Shown: in pieces, positions 1-5,293 of the stretch
Position numbering within the stretch: position 1 is the first letter of the stretch
Layout of the letters: each line of letters begins with the position of its first letter
Origin: an uncultured Phascolarctobacterium sp.
GTDB taxonomy: Bacteria > Bacillota > Negativicutes > Acidaminococcales > Acidaminococcaceae
Length of the DNA stretch: 7,846 nt
NCBI GenBank assembly: GCA_900554395.1
Contig: USHB01000065.1
Location: 1-7,846, forward strand
Direction: 5' to 3'
Made by a program: the position numbers and the translations under genes
The notes under the pieces: model-generated
Told to the model about the DNA's origin: nothing
Database searches by the model: none
Seen by the model: only the letters and a program-made list of their open reading frames with translations

Positions 1-43
1 TTTAATCAGGGTGTCCCGAGTTCGAGTCTCGGGTGGATCACCA
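1..43 (+). tRNA. tRNA-Lys (anticodon UUU), 3' half only
   Basis: The window opens at what fits the anticodon TTT (1-3). It is followed by AA, the 3' side of the anticodon stem (TCAGG, 6-10), a 5-nt variable loop, a perfect T-stem (CCGAG 16-20 with CTCGG 28-32) around the loop TTCGAGT, the 3' acceptor strand GTGGATC, discriminator A40 and an encoded CCA (41-43). The loop ending TTTAA followed by TCAG is typical of tRNA-Lys. The 5' half lies outside the window, so the anticodon assignment depends on the loop register, which the intact 3' half fixes well. Confidence 0.9.
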
Positions 44-62
44 TTTTTTTATCTGAATATCT

Positions 63-146
63 GCGGATGTGGCGGAACTGGCAGACGCACTAGACTTAGG
101 ATCTAGCGCCTTCGGCGTGCAGGTTCGACTCCTGTCATCCGCACCA
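63..146 (+). tRNA. tRNA-Leu (anticodon UAG)
   Basis: This is a complete class II tRNA of 84 nt including an encoded CCA. The acceptor stem pairs GCGGATG (63-69) with CATCCGC (136-142), followed by discriminator A143 and CCA 144-146. The anticodon stem pairs CTAGA (90-94) with TCTAG (102-106) around the loop CTTAGGA, giving anticodon TAG at 97-99, which reads CUN leucine codons. The long variable arm is a small hairpin (CGCC-TTC-GGCG, 107-117), as expected for Leu. The T-stem GCAGG/CCTGT carries the loop TTCGACT. It lies 19 nt after tRNA-Lys and is probably cotranscribed with it. Confidence 0.97.
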
Positions 147-156
147 GAGTTTATTG

Positions 157-183
157 CACCCTGTAATTTGCAGGGTGTTTTTT
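157..183 (+). terminator. Rho-independent terminator of the tRNA cluster
   Basis: A 7-bp perfect stem (CACCCTG 157-163 with CAGGGTG 171-177) has a 7-nt loop and runs straight into TTTTTT (178-183), with a further T-rich stretch to 190. It lies 10 nt after the CCA end of tRNA-Leu and closes the tRNA transcription unit. Confidence 0.9.
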
Positions 184-222
184 ATTTTTTATGGACTCAT
201 AAAAGAAGTTTGCTTACTCTGT

Positions 223-251
223 TTTACATTTTGCTTTAACAGTTTTATAAT
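223..251 (+). promoter_or_regulatory. Sigma-A-type promoter of the DUF554 gene
   Basis: A -35 TTTACA (223-228) and a -10 TATAAT (246-251) are separated by exactly 17 bp. The predicted start is near 258, giving a leader of about 30 nt with a GGGGGA ribosome binding site (275-280) before the ATG at 287. It lies after the tRNA terminator, so the gene has its own transcript. Confidence 0.75.
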
Positions 252-286
252 GAAAGTATCAGTTTATTTTAACTGGGGGAAAGATT

Positions 287-970
287 ATGTTAGGCACGAT
301 TGTTAATACCTGTACTATTTTAACAGGCAGTTTTGTCGGCAGCTTTTTAAGCCGCGGCATTAGTGAAAAATATAAAACGGCGTTGTTTGATGCACTGGGG
401 CTGGCGACCGTTGGTCTTGGCGTTAATGCCGTTGTGCATAACCTGCCTAAAAGCGAATATCCGGTGCTTTTTATTGCAAGCCTTGCCATTGGCACGGTTA
501 TTGGCACGCGGCTTGATATAGCGGGGCATTTTAACGGGCTTTTGGCAAAGGCCAAAGGCGGCAGTAAACTTGCGGAAGGGCTTTCGACAGCGATACTTTT
601 ATTCTGCATTGGCACGCTTTCTATTTTAGGGCCTATTGAAAGCAGGCTGAATGGCAATAATACCTATCTTTTTACCAATGCAACAATGGATTTGGTTGCA
701 TCGACAATATTATCTTCTGCTTATGGCTTCGGCATTGCGCTGGCTGCGTTGGTGCTGTTTTGCTGGCAGGGCAGCATTTATCTGTTTGCCGGCGTCATTG
801 AACCTTATCTTACTCCGGGCATGATGACGGAAATTTCACTGTTGGGCGGTATTTTTTTAATGAGCAGCGGCGTTGGAATTTTGCAGCTGCGCGACTGCAA
901 GACGCTTAATATGCTGCCTTCACTTTTAGTTCCGCCATTGTGGTATACCATTGTAAGTTTTTTACGGTAA
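287..970 (+). CDS. DUF554 family multi-pass membrane protein
   Basis: A 227-residue, strongly hydrophobic protein of the DUF554 (YqgA/YdfK-like) family, whose biochemical role is unknown. The length is normal for the family. I see about six to seven membrane-spanning stretches, near residues 1-22, 32-50, 57-75, 97-117, 145-170, 180-200 and 208-226, so it should sit in the inner membrane. Family-like traits are a Gly-rich N-terminal helix (MLGTIVNTCTILTGSFVGSF), the FCIGTLSILGPIE segment where relatives carry a C-x-G-x-[ML]-x-[IL]-x-G motif, a loop with L-F-T-x-x-x-x-D, and a C-terminal NMLPSLLVPPLW. The ATG start has a good GGGGGA site 6 nt upstream and a consensus promoter. No partner gene is adjacent in an operon, so context gives no clue to what it moves or senses. 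Family assignment is fairly secure; function is not known. Confidence 0.88.
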   Translation: MLGTIVNTCTILTGSFVGSFLSRGISEKYKTALFDALGLATVGLGVNAVVHNLPKSEYPVLFIASLAIGTVIGTRLDIAGHFNGLLAKAKGGSKLAEGLSTAILLFCIGTLSILGPIESRLNGNNTYLFTNATMDLVASTILSSAYGFGIALAALVLFCWQGSIYLFAGVIEPYLTPGMMTEISLLGGIFLMSSGVGILQLRDCKTLNMLPSLLVPPLWYTIVSFLR

Positions 971-990
971 TTTTACTTTTTTAAATGTAT

Positions 991-1002
991 TGTAATGTTA
1001 CA
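991..1002. promoter_or_regulatory. Short inverted repeat abutting a -35 box (possible operator)
   Basis: TGTAA-TG-TTACA is a 5-bp inverted repeat with a 2-bp centre, ending 5 bp before the -35 TTGACT of the dehydrogenase gene. It is placed where an activator or repressor could bind. Arms this short in AT-rich DNA can occur by chance, and I cannot name a regulator. Confidence 0.25.
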
Positions 1003-1007
1003 CTGTG

Positions 1008-1036
1008 TTGACTAAATTAAGCAAAATGTTTATAAT
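1008..1036 (+). promoter_or_regulatory. Strong sigma-A-type promoter of the iron-containing dehydrogenase
   Basis: TTGACT (1008-1013) and TATAAT (1031-1036) are separated by exactly 17 bp, one mismatch from full consensus. The predicted start lies near 1043, leaving a leader of under 30 nt. This suggests high basal expression unless a factor acts on the adjacent inverted repeat. Confidence 0.85.
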
Positions 1037-1053
1037 TAGTATCATAATAGATG

Positions 1054-1060
1054 AAAGGTG
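1054..1060 (+). promoter_or_regulatory. Ribosome binding site that fixes a GTG start
   Basis: AAAGGTG lies 9 nt before GTG at 1070. The longer in-frame reading would begin at GTG 1058, inside this site, with no Shine-Dalgarno of its own. Only the 1070 start fits the promoter and this site together. Confidence 0.75.
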
Positions 1061-1069
1061 TTGTTTAAA

Positions 1070-2158
1070 GTGAGTACTACGTACAGTGTTTATTTACCTA
1101 ATTACAGTGTCGGCCCGGACTGCTATAAAGAAATCCCCGCCGTTACGGCAAGATATGGCAAAAAAGTTGTTCTTATCGGCGGTAAAACCGCATTAAGCAA
1201 AGCACAGGATGCTATTTTGGAAGCTGTTAAAGGCCATCTTGATGTTACAGGCGTGCTTTGGTACGGCGGCAATGCTACTTATGAAAATGTTGATATGCTG
1301 ATGAACAGCAAAGAAGTTCAGGAAGCAGATATGGTATTTGCTGTTGGCGGCGGCCGTGCTGTTGACTGCTGCAAAACCATGGCTGATAAAATCGGCAAAC
1401 CGGTTTTCACTTTCCCGACCATTGCTTCCAACTGCGCAGCATGCACCGCTATCTGCGTTATGTATAAACTGGATGGCAGCCTTGCCGGTTATTATTATCC
1501 GCAGCATTGCGCTGAACATACTTTTATTAACACCAAAATTATTGCCGAAGCTCCGGAAAAACTTTTGTGGGCCGGCATTGGCGACGCGCTGAGCAAAGAG
1601 TGCGAAGTGCTTTTGGCTACCGAAGGCAAAAAACTGCCGAATACTCCGCTTTTGGGACGTGCTCTGGCAGGCGCCTGCACCGCACCGCTGTTTGAATACG
1701 GCAAACAGGCTTTGGAAGATTGCCGCAACAATGTGGTTTCCGAAGCAATCCAGGAAGTTGCCCTTGATATTATCATGAGCACCGGTATTGTATCTAACCT
1801 TACTACTACCGAAAACGATTACTATTATAATTCTTCGCTCGGCCACTGCTTCTACAACGCATATACCGGTCTTTCCTGCGCAGAACGCCATATGCACGGC
1901 GAAGTTGTTTCGTTTGGCGTAATTGTGCTGTTGACCTGCGATGAACAGTTTGAACTGCGCGATAAAATGGCTAAATTCAATAAAGAACTTGGTTTGCCTG
2001 TAACTTTGAAAGAACTGGAAGTTGACGAAGCTGGTCTTGAAAAAATCCTTGACCGCGCTCCGGCAATTCTGGAATGGAAAAAGACTCCGTATGAAATGAC
2101 CCGTGAGAAATTTAAAAAAGCAATTCTTGATGCCGATGCTTATGGCAAAACGCTGTAA
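1070..2158 (+). CDS. Iron-containing alcohol dehydrogenase family oxidoreductase (HcxA/GldA-like)
   Basis: A 362-residue cytoplasmic NAD(P)-linked, metal-dependent dehydrogenase of the iron-containing ADH superfamily. The N-terminal nucleotide-binding half has KKVVLIGGKTAL (31-42) and the dinucleotide loop VGGGRAVDCCK (92-102). The helical C-terminal half has the expected metal ligands: D172 (GIGDALSK), H259 (SLGHCF) and H276 (MHGEVVSFG). True glycerol dehydrogenases carry an Asp in the segment PTIASTDAPTS; here it reads PTIASNCAACT, with Cys at the Asp position. That is closer to the HcxA (YbdH) type, which reduces 2-oxo acids such as 2-oxobutyrate, and the length matches that group. Substrate is therefore uncertain, and a 2-hydroxy-acid or related carbonyl is my best inference. 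The GTG start at 1070 is chosen on its ribosome binding site; alternatives are GTG 1058 and TTG 1061. Monocistronic, with its own promoter and terminator. Confidence 0.88.
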   Translation: MSTTYSVYLPNYSVGPDCYKEIPAVTARYGKKVVLIGGKTALSKAQDAILEAVKGHLDVTGVLWYGGNATYENVDMLMNSKEVQEADMVFAVGGGRAVDCCKTMADKIGKPVFTFPTIASNCAACTAICVMYKLDGSLAGYYYPQHCAEHTFINTKIIAEAPEKLLWAGIGDALSKECEVLLATEGKKLPNTPLLGRALAGACTAPLFEYGKQALEDCRNNVVSEAIQEVALDIIMSTGIVSNLTTTENDYYYNSSLGHCFYNAYTGLSCAERHMHGEVVSFGVIVLLTCDEQFELRDKMAKFNKELGLPVTLKELEVDEAGLEKILDRAPAILEWKKTPYEMTREKFKKAILDADAYGKTL

Positions 2159-2166
2159 TATAAAAT

Positions 2167-2197
2167 AAAAAATCCGCCTGTAAAGGCGGATTTTTTT
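2167..2197. terminator. Bidirectional terminator between the dehydrogenase and trpS
   Basis: The stem TCCGCC (2173-2178) and GGCGGA (2185-2190) with loop TGTAAA is flanked by an A-run (2167-2172) and a T-run (2191-2197). The plus-strand reading terminates the dehydrogenase. The minus-strand reading has its own U-run and terminates trpS, whose stop lies 13 bp away. The A and T runs can also lengthen the stem. Confidence 0.92.
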
Positions 2198-2209
2198 ATG
2201 CCGTAAATT

Positions 2210-3265
2210 TTAAATGTTCCAGTTTTCAAAATAGTTAATCTGCATGGCTGCGCGTACATCATGCAGGGTATCTGCCGCTGCTGCGCGTGCTGTTTCGCTG
2301 CCTTGTTTTAAAATCATTTTTACATCGTCAAGGCGCTGTTCCCACATTTTGCGGCGTTCACGGATGGGGGCAAGTTCGGACTGCATAACGCTGTTAAGGA
2401 ATTTTTTAACTTTAACATCGCCCAAACCGCCGCGCTGATAATGCGCTTTGAGTTCATCAAGGTTGGCATATTCCGGTAAAAATTCTGCAAAATGTTCGGG
2501 GCGGGAGAAAGCATCAAGATAAATGAAAACAGGGTTGCCTTCAACTTTGCCGGGGTCCTGCACGCGGATATGGTCAGGGTCGGTATACATGGACATAATT
2601 TTTTGTTTAATCACGTCTTCTTCATCGGCAAGATAAATGCAGTTGCCAAGCGATTTGCTCATTTTAGCTTTGCCGTCAAGCCCCGGAAGGCGCAGGCAGG
2701 CTTTGTTGCCCGGCAGAATGATTTCCGGTTCGGTAAGCGTTTCGCCATATACGGAGTTGAATTTAGCGACAATTTCTTTGCACTGTTCCAGCATCGGCAG
2801 CTGGTCTTCGCCAACAGGAACAGCCGTTGCGCGGAAAGCGGTAATATCTGCTGCCTGGCTGATGGGGTAGGTGAAAAAGCCTACCGGAATGCTGGCTTCA
2901 AAATTGCGCATTTTAATTTCTGTTTTAACGGTCGGGTTGCGCTGTACGCGGGAAACCGTTACCAGATTCATATAGTAGCTGGTTAGTTCCGTAAGCTGCG
3001 GTACGGCAGATTGGATAAAAATGGTTGCTTTTTCCGGGTCAATGCCGCATGCCAGATAATCAAGCGCTACTTCCAAAACGTTTTCACGCACTTTTTGTGG
3101 ATGTTCTGCGTTATCGGTTAAGGCCTGCGCATCGGCAATCATAATAAATACCTTGTCATATTCGCCGCTGTTTTGCAGTTCCACGCGCTCACGCAGAGAG
3201 CCTACATAGTGGCCGACATGCAGTCTGCCGGTCGGACGGTCGCCGGTTAAAATAATTTTCTGCAT
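2210..3265 (-). CDS. trpS: Tryptophan--tRNA ligase (TrpRS)
   Basis: Cytoplasmic class I aminoacyl-tRNA synthetase charging tRNA-Trp with L-tryptophan in an ATP-dependent reaction. The 351 residues are slightly longer than the usual 330-340. The Rossmann fold begins at once with [20 protein letters not shown] (5-24), where HVGH (16-19) is the HIGH signature. The KMSKS loop is literal at 201-205 ([11 protein letters not shown]). The segment SQAADI (136-141) carries the Asp that binds the substrate indole nitrogen in the family. The GDRPTG opening is the variant common in clostridial and lactobacillary enzymes. The ATG at 3265 is preferred because GAGGT (3272-3276) lies 6 nt upstream. An in-frame TTG at 3283 would add six residues without a binding site. 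It faces the dehydrogenase across a shared terminator and diverges from marR. Confidence 0.97.
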   Translation of the reverse strand: MQKIILTGDRPTGRLHVGHYVGSLRERVELQNSGEYDKVFIMIADAQALTDNAEHPQKVRENVLEVALDYLACGIDPEKATIFIQSAVPQLTELTSYYMNLVTVSRVQRNPTVKTEIKMRNFEASIPVGFFTYPISQAADITAFRATAVPVGEDQLPMLEQCKEIVAKFNSVYGETLTEPEIILPGNKACLRLPGLDGKAKMSKSLGNCIYLADEEDVIKQKIMSMYTDPDHIRVQDPGKVEGNPVFIYLDAFSRPEHFAEFLPEYANLDELKAHYQRGGLGDVKVKKFLNSVMQSELAPIRERRKMWEQRLDDVKMILKQGSETARAAAADTLHDVRAAMQINYFENWNI

Positions 3266-3271
3266 TTTCTT

Positions 3272-3276
3272 ACCTC
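3272..3276 (-). promoter_or_regulatory. trpS ribosome binding site that fixes the start
   Basis: On the minus strand this reads GAGGT, 6 nt before the ATG at 3265. It would lie inside the reading frame if translation began at the upstream TTG (3283), which argues for the shorter protein. Confidence 0.75.
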
Positions 3277-3297
3277 GTTTCAAAAAATATCGTACAA

Positions 3298-3311
3298 TCC
3301 GCCGTGGCGGA
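3298..3311 (-). other. Small GC-rich hairpin in the trpS leader
   Basis: TCCGC and GCGGA arms close a 4-nt loop in the roughly 55-nt trpS leader. A run of six T (minus strand) follows only about 10 nt further on, too far for a standard terminator. It may affect message stability or be incidental. I do not claim regulation. Confidence 0.35.
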
Positions 3312-3327
3312 GATTTAACTAACTTAT

Positions 3328-3336
3328 ATTATACCA
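3328..3336 (-). promoter_or_regulatory. Extended -10 promoter of trpS
   Basis: On the minus strand this reads TGGTATAAT, a perfect -10 hexamer with the TGn extension. I see no good -35 at 17 bp upstream, which is usual for extended -10 promoters. The predicted start near 3321 gives a leader of about 55 nt. Confidence 0.65.
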
Positions 3337-3342
3337 TAAATT

Positions 3343-3362
3343 TAGCGGCGGCGCATAGCGGC
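3343..3362. repeat. Two direct copies of TAGCGGC between divergent promoters
   Basis: TAGCGGC occurs at 3343-3349 and 3356-3362, 13 bp apart, exactly between the trpS -10 element and the marR -35 box. It could be a binding site or chance. The spacing is not a simple helical multiple, and no regulator is suggested. Confidence 0.3.
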
Positions 3363-3391
3363 TTGACAGAGAAGGGAGTACTTGTTAAAAT
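3363..3391 (+). promoter_or_regulatory. Strong promoter of the marR-nitroreductase operon
   Basis: A perfect -35 TTGACA (3363-3368) is followed after 17 bp by TAAAAT (3386-3391). The predicted start lies near 3398, inside the inverted repeat that follows. The position rules out the in-frame TTG at 3382 as the marR start, because that codon would be upstream of the transcript. Confidence 0.85.
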
Positions 3392-3426
3392 ATAGTCAAA
3401 TAACAGACTATCTAATATTTGACTAT
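3392..3426. promoter_or_regulatory. Probable MarR operator with three half-sites
   Basis: ATAGTCAAATA (3392-3402) and TATTTGACTAT (3416-3426) are a perfect 11-bp inverted repeat with a 13-bp spacer. The spacer contains another GACTAT (3406-3411), so ATAGTC-N8-GACTAT (3392-3411) forms a second, 20-bp palindrome of the size MarR dimers usually occupy. The sites begin one base after the -10 and cover the start site. Binding would block transcription, which suggests autorepression. A hairpin in the leader RNA is an alternative reading of the same repeat. Confidence 0.8.
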
Positions 3427-3432
3427 GGTGAT
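3427..3432 (+). promoter_or_regulatory. marR ribosome binding site (GGTGAT type)
   Basis: GGTGAT matches the 3' part of the full Shine-Dalgarno complement AAGGAGGTGAT. Aligned that way, its spacing to ATG 3436 is normal, at about 7 nt from the GG. It abuts the last operator half-site, so operator and translation start are packed into under 50 bp. Confidence 0.55.
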
Positions 3433-3435
3433 TTT

Positions 3436-3885
3436 ATGGAAAGAGAAGAAGTACGCAAGTTTGTAAATATGTATTGCCATCTGCGGGATGTGCAGTATGC
3501 GGCCTATACCAATTATGCACGGCGTTTTAACCTTACAACCAACGAACTTTTTGTGCTGGATATTATCTGGTTTGCGCCGGCCGGGTGTACGCAGGCAGCA
3601 ATTTGTGAGCGCATGTCGGCAACAAAGCAGACAATAAGCGCCATTATAAAAAAATTTATGCAGCTTGGTTATTTAACGCTGGCAGAATCGGCAGAGGACA
3701 GGCGGCAGAAAATAATCCGCCTGACAGCGGAAGGGACAAAGTATGTGCGGCAGGTTATACAGCCTGCTGCGGATGCTGAAATTGATGCCATGGCGGCAAT
3801 GGACGGTGCGGAAATTGCTGAACTGGTGCAGCTTACGGAAAAGTTTTCGCATTTGATGGAACGAAAATTTAACGTAATAAAATAG
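3436..3885 (+). CDS. MarR family transcriptional regulator
   Basis: A 149-residue winged helix-turn-helix dimeric repressor of normal MarR length. The N-terminal helix (about 1-28) and the C-terminal helices (about 108-145) would form the dimer interface. The DNA-binding part spans about 50-100: helix pair TQAAICERMSATKQTISAII (52-71) with the recognition helix near 62-72, then the wing with the family signature AEDRRQKIIRLT (86-97). Three cysteines are present, C14, C51 and C57. C14 sits in the first helix, roughly where OhrR-type members have their peroxide-sensing Cys, but other OhrR features are not evident, so redox sensing is only a possibility. The gene is first in a two-gene unit and is preceded by a palindrome over its own start site, so autoregulation with control of the nitroreductase is likely. 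The inducing ligand is unknown. Confidence 0.93.
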   Translation: MEREEVRKFVNMYCHLRDVQYAAYTNYARRFNLTTNELFVLDIIWFAPAGCTQAAICERMSATKQTISAIIKKFMQLGYLTLAESAEDRRQKIIRLTAEGTKYVRQVIQPAADAEIDAMAAMDGAEIAELVQLTEKFSHLMERKFNVIK

Positions 3886-3896
3886 GGGGCAGTATT

Positions 3897-4526
3897 ATGG
3901 ATTTTTATGAGGTTTTGGAAAAACGCAGGACAATACGCGATTTTACGGACAGGGAAGTTAGTGATGAACTACTGAAAAAAGTGCTGGGAGCTGCGTTTAA
4001 GGCACCGAGTAACGACCATTTGCATCAGCTTGAATTTGTAGTTGTGCGCGGGCGTGAAAACATTATGCAATTTATTGCTCCTGTTACGGAAAATACGCAA
4101 AAAATTCAGCAGGCAGGGCTTGAGGCAGGCCGTGCCGTTATGGATGCGGATGAATGTAAAATGTTTGTTGATGCGCTGCCCAAACAACAAAAAATGCTTC
4201 TGCAAAGCAACTGCCTTGTTTTGCCGTTTTACCGCCAGTTGGGCTGCCCCTTGTGCAAACCGGAGGAACAATCTTCGCTGAACTATTTTGCATCTGCCTG
4301 GGCGGCATTGGAAAATATATTTTTAGCGGCTACGGCAGAGGGTTTGGCGTGTGCATTCCGCATACCTATTCATAACGAAAGCGCTCACGTTAAAAAATTG
4401 GCTGGCGTGCCGGAAGATTATGAAATGCCATGCTTTTTGGCTGTTGGGTACCCTGAGCCGGATGCTTTTATACCGCCGCAGAAAGTTATTGACGTTAAGG
4501 ACAGGATACATAACGGCAAATGGTAA
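3897..4526 (+). CDS. Nitroreductase family FMN-dependent flavoprotein
   Basis: A 209-residue protein of the nitroreductase superfamily, cytoplasmic, expected to bind FMN as a homodimer and use NAD(P)H to reduce a nitro, quinone or similar substrate. The FMN-phosphate region is the N-terminal EKRRTIRDFTD (8-18). APSNDHLHQLEFVVV (36-50) corresponds to the usual APSxxNxQPWxFVVV block, but with HLHQLE in place of NxQPW. The C-terminal AEGLACAFRIP (147-157) is the second cofactor-contact block. Unusual is a C-P-L-C pair (C117, C120) in the middle insertion. It lies 11 bp after marR, and its AGGGGG binding site (3884-3889) overlaps the marR stop codon, so the two genes are cotranscribed and probably coupled. 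Physiological substrate is unknown; detoxification of an electrophile sensed by the MarR protein is inferred from context. Confidence 0.92.
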   Translation: MDFYEVLEKRRTIRDFTDREVSDELLKKVLGAAFKAPSNDHLHQLEFVVVRGRENIMQFIAPVTENTQKIQQAGLEAGRAVMDADECKMFVDALPKQQKMLLQSNCLVLPFYRQLGCPLCKPEEQSSLNYFASAWAALENIFLAATAEGLACAFRIPIHNESAHVKKLAGVPEDYEMPCFLAVGYPEPDAFIPPQKVIDVKDRIHNGKW

Positions 4527-4615
4527 GCTGTTGACGATAGTAGGCCTGTAGCGCGAAAATAATCAAACAGATTTTTTATTATCAAAGCAATGAATGATAG
4601 TTTATTTTGGCATAT

Positions 4616-4646
4616 AAAAAAACCGGGAGTTTTGCTCCCGGTTTTT
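4616..4646. terminator. Bidirectional terminator between the nitroreductase and the serine operon
   Basis: The stem CCGGGAG (4623-4629) and CTCCCGG (4635-4641) with loop TTTTG is flanked by an A-run (4616-4622) and a T-run (4642-4646). It ends the marR-nitroreductase transcript on the plus strand and the serC-serA-phosphatase transcript on the minus strand, where the last stop codon lies 7 bp away. The AT-rich 4527-4615 before it holds no gene that I can see. Confidence 0.93.
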
Positions 4647-4652
4647 AATTTT

Positions 4653-5291
4653 TTACAGCCCTGCCTGTTCAATGCCGCTGTAAAGATAGCCTAAATGTGC
4701 AGTGCTGTTTAAAAGCACCAGCCGCCAGACGCCGTCTTTACATTCAAGCACATTAATGCAGGCATTATCCTGCTTAACATACCAGAAACGGCTTATATCA
4801 AGCCCGAGCAAATCGCATATAATAGCTTTGTTAACTGCATCATGTGCAGCAACCAGCAGCGTTTTGCCGTCATATTTTTGGGCAAATTCATCAAATGCGG
4901 CACGGACGCGTTTACGCACGTCCTCCAAATTTTCGCCTTCCGGCATTTGCACTTTATGAGGTTCGGTATGCCACATTTTAAATTCTTCGGGATAGCGCGC
5001 TTCAATTTCGCAGGCAAGTTCGCCTTCCCATTTGCCATGGTTAATTTCTGTCAGGCGGTCATCGGTGTGTACTGGCAGGTGGTGCAAATCGGCACAGGCC
5101 TTGCAGGTAAGGTAAGAGCGTTTAAGCGGGCTGGAAATGCACATATCTAAAGGTACATCCTTAAGACCGTGTGCCAGCATGCCTGCCTGTTCAAAACCGC
5201 GTTCACTCAGGCGCGTATCTTCCTGCCCCTGGTAGCGTCCTTGTATGTTCCAGTTGGTTTCGCCGTGGCGGATTAAAATTATGCGTACCAT
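4653..5291 (-). CDS. Histidine phosphatase family protein, probable metal-independent phosphoserine phosphatase
   Basis: A 212-residue cytoplasmic enzyme of the histidine phosphatase (dPGM-like) superfamily. The motif LIRHGETNWN (6-15) supplies the phospho-accepting H9 and R8. SSPLKRSYLT (53-62) supplies R58, E82 in LTEINHGKWEG is the expected acid, and H150 in VAAHDA is the second catalytic His. GRYQG, EPHKV (110-114), FW...DNA (169-177) and the C-terminal LNST-HLG resemble, from memory, the metal-independent phosphoserine phosphatase (iPSP/PspA) of Hydrogenobacter, including a His at position 85 tied to phosphoserine recognition there. Context agrees: it follows serA by 2 bp, and its binding site GAGGG lies in the last serA codons, so translation is coupled. 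The likely reaction is O-phospho-L-serine to L-serine. Alternatives are a GpmB-like phosphatase, a CobC-type alpha-ribazole phosphatase or a phosphoglycerate mutase; the context makes these less likely. Confidence 0.85.
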   Translation of the reverse strand: MVRIILIRHGETNWNIQGRYQGQEDTRLSERGFEQAGMLAHGLKDVPLDMCISSPLKRSYLTCKACADLHHLPVHTDDRLTEINHGKWEGELACEIEARYPEEFKMWHTEPHKVQMPEGENLEDVRKRVRAAFDEFAQKYDGKTLLVAAHDAVNKAIICDLLGLDISRFWYVKQDNACINVLECKDGVWRLVLLNSTAHLGYLYSGIEQAGL

Positions 5292-5293
5292 AA

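Noticed and set aside
44..62. T-run after tRNA-Lys as a terminator
   Set aside because: There is no separate hairpin before it apart from the tRNA itself, and tRNA-Leu follows at once, so the two are probably processed from one transcript.
1193..1897. A long open frame of 234 codons on the minus strand inside the dehydrogenase gene
   Set aside because: It is antisense to a gene with full catalytic motifs, has a composition typical of a reverse-frame shadow (rich in A, F, N, S), and lacks a binding site or promoter.
3266..3362. A T-box or attenuator upstream of trpS
   Set aside because: The leader is about 55 nt. The only hairpin is not followed directly by a T-run, and there is no room for the T-box specifier and antiterminator.
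4531..4561. TTGACG followed by an A-rich stretch after the nitroreductase, as a promoter
   Set aside because: At 17 bp spacing the -10 position reads CGAAAA. No gene starts downstream on the plus strand before the terminator.
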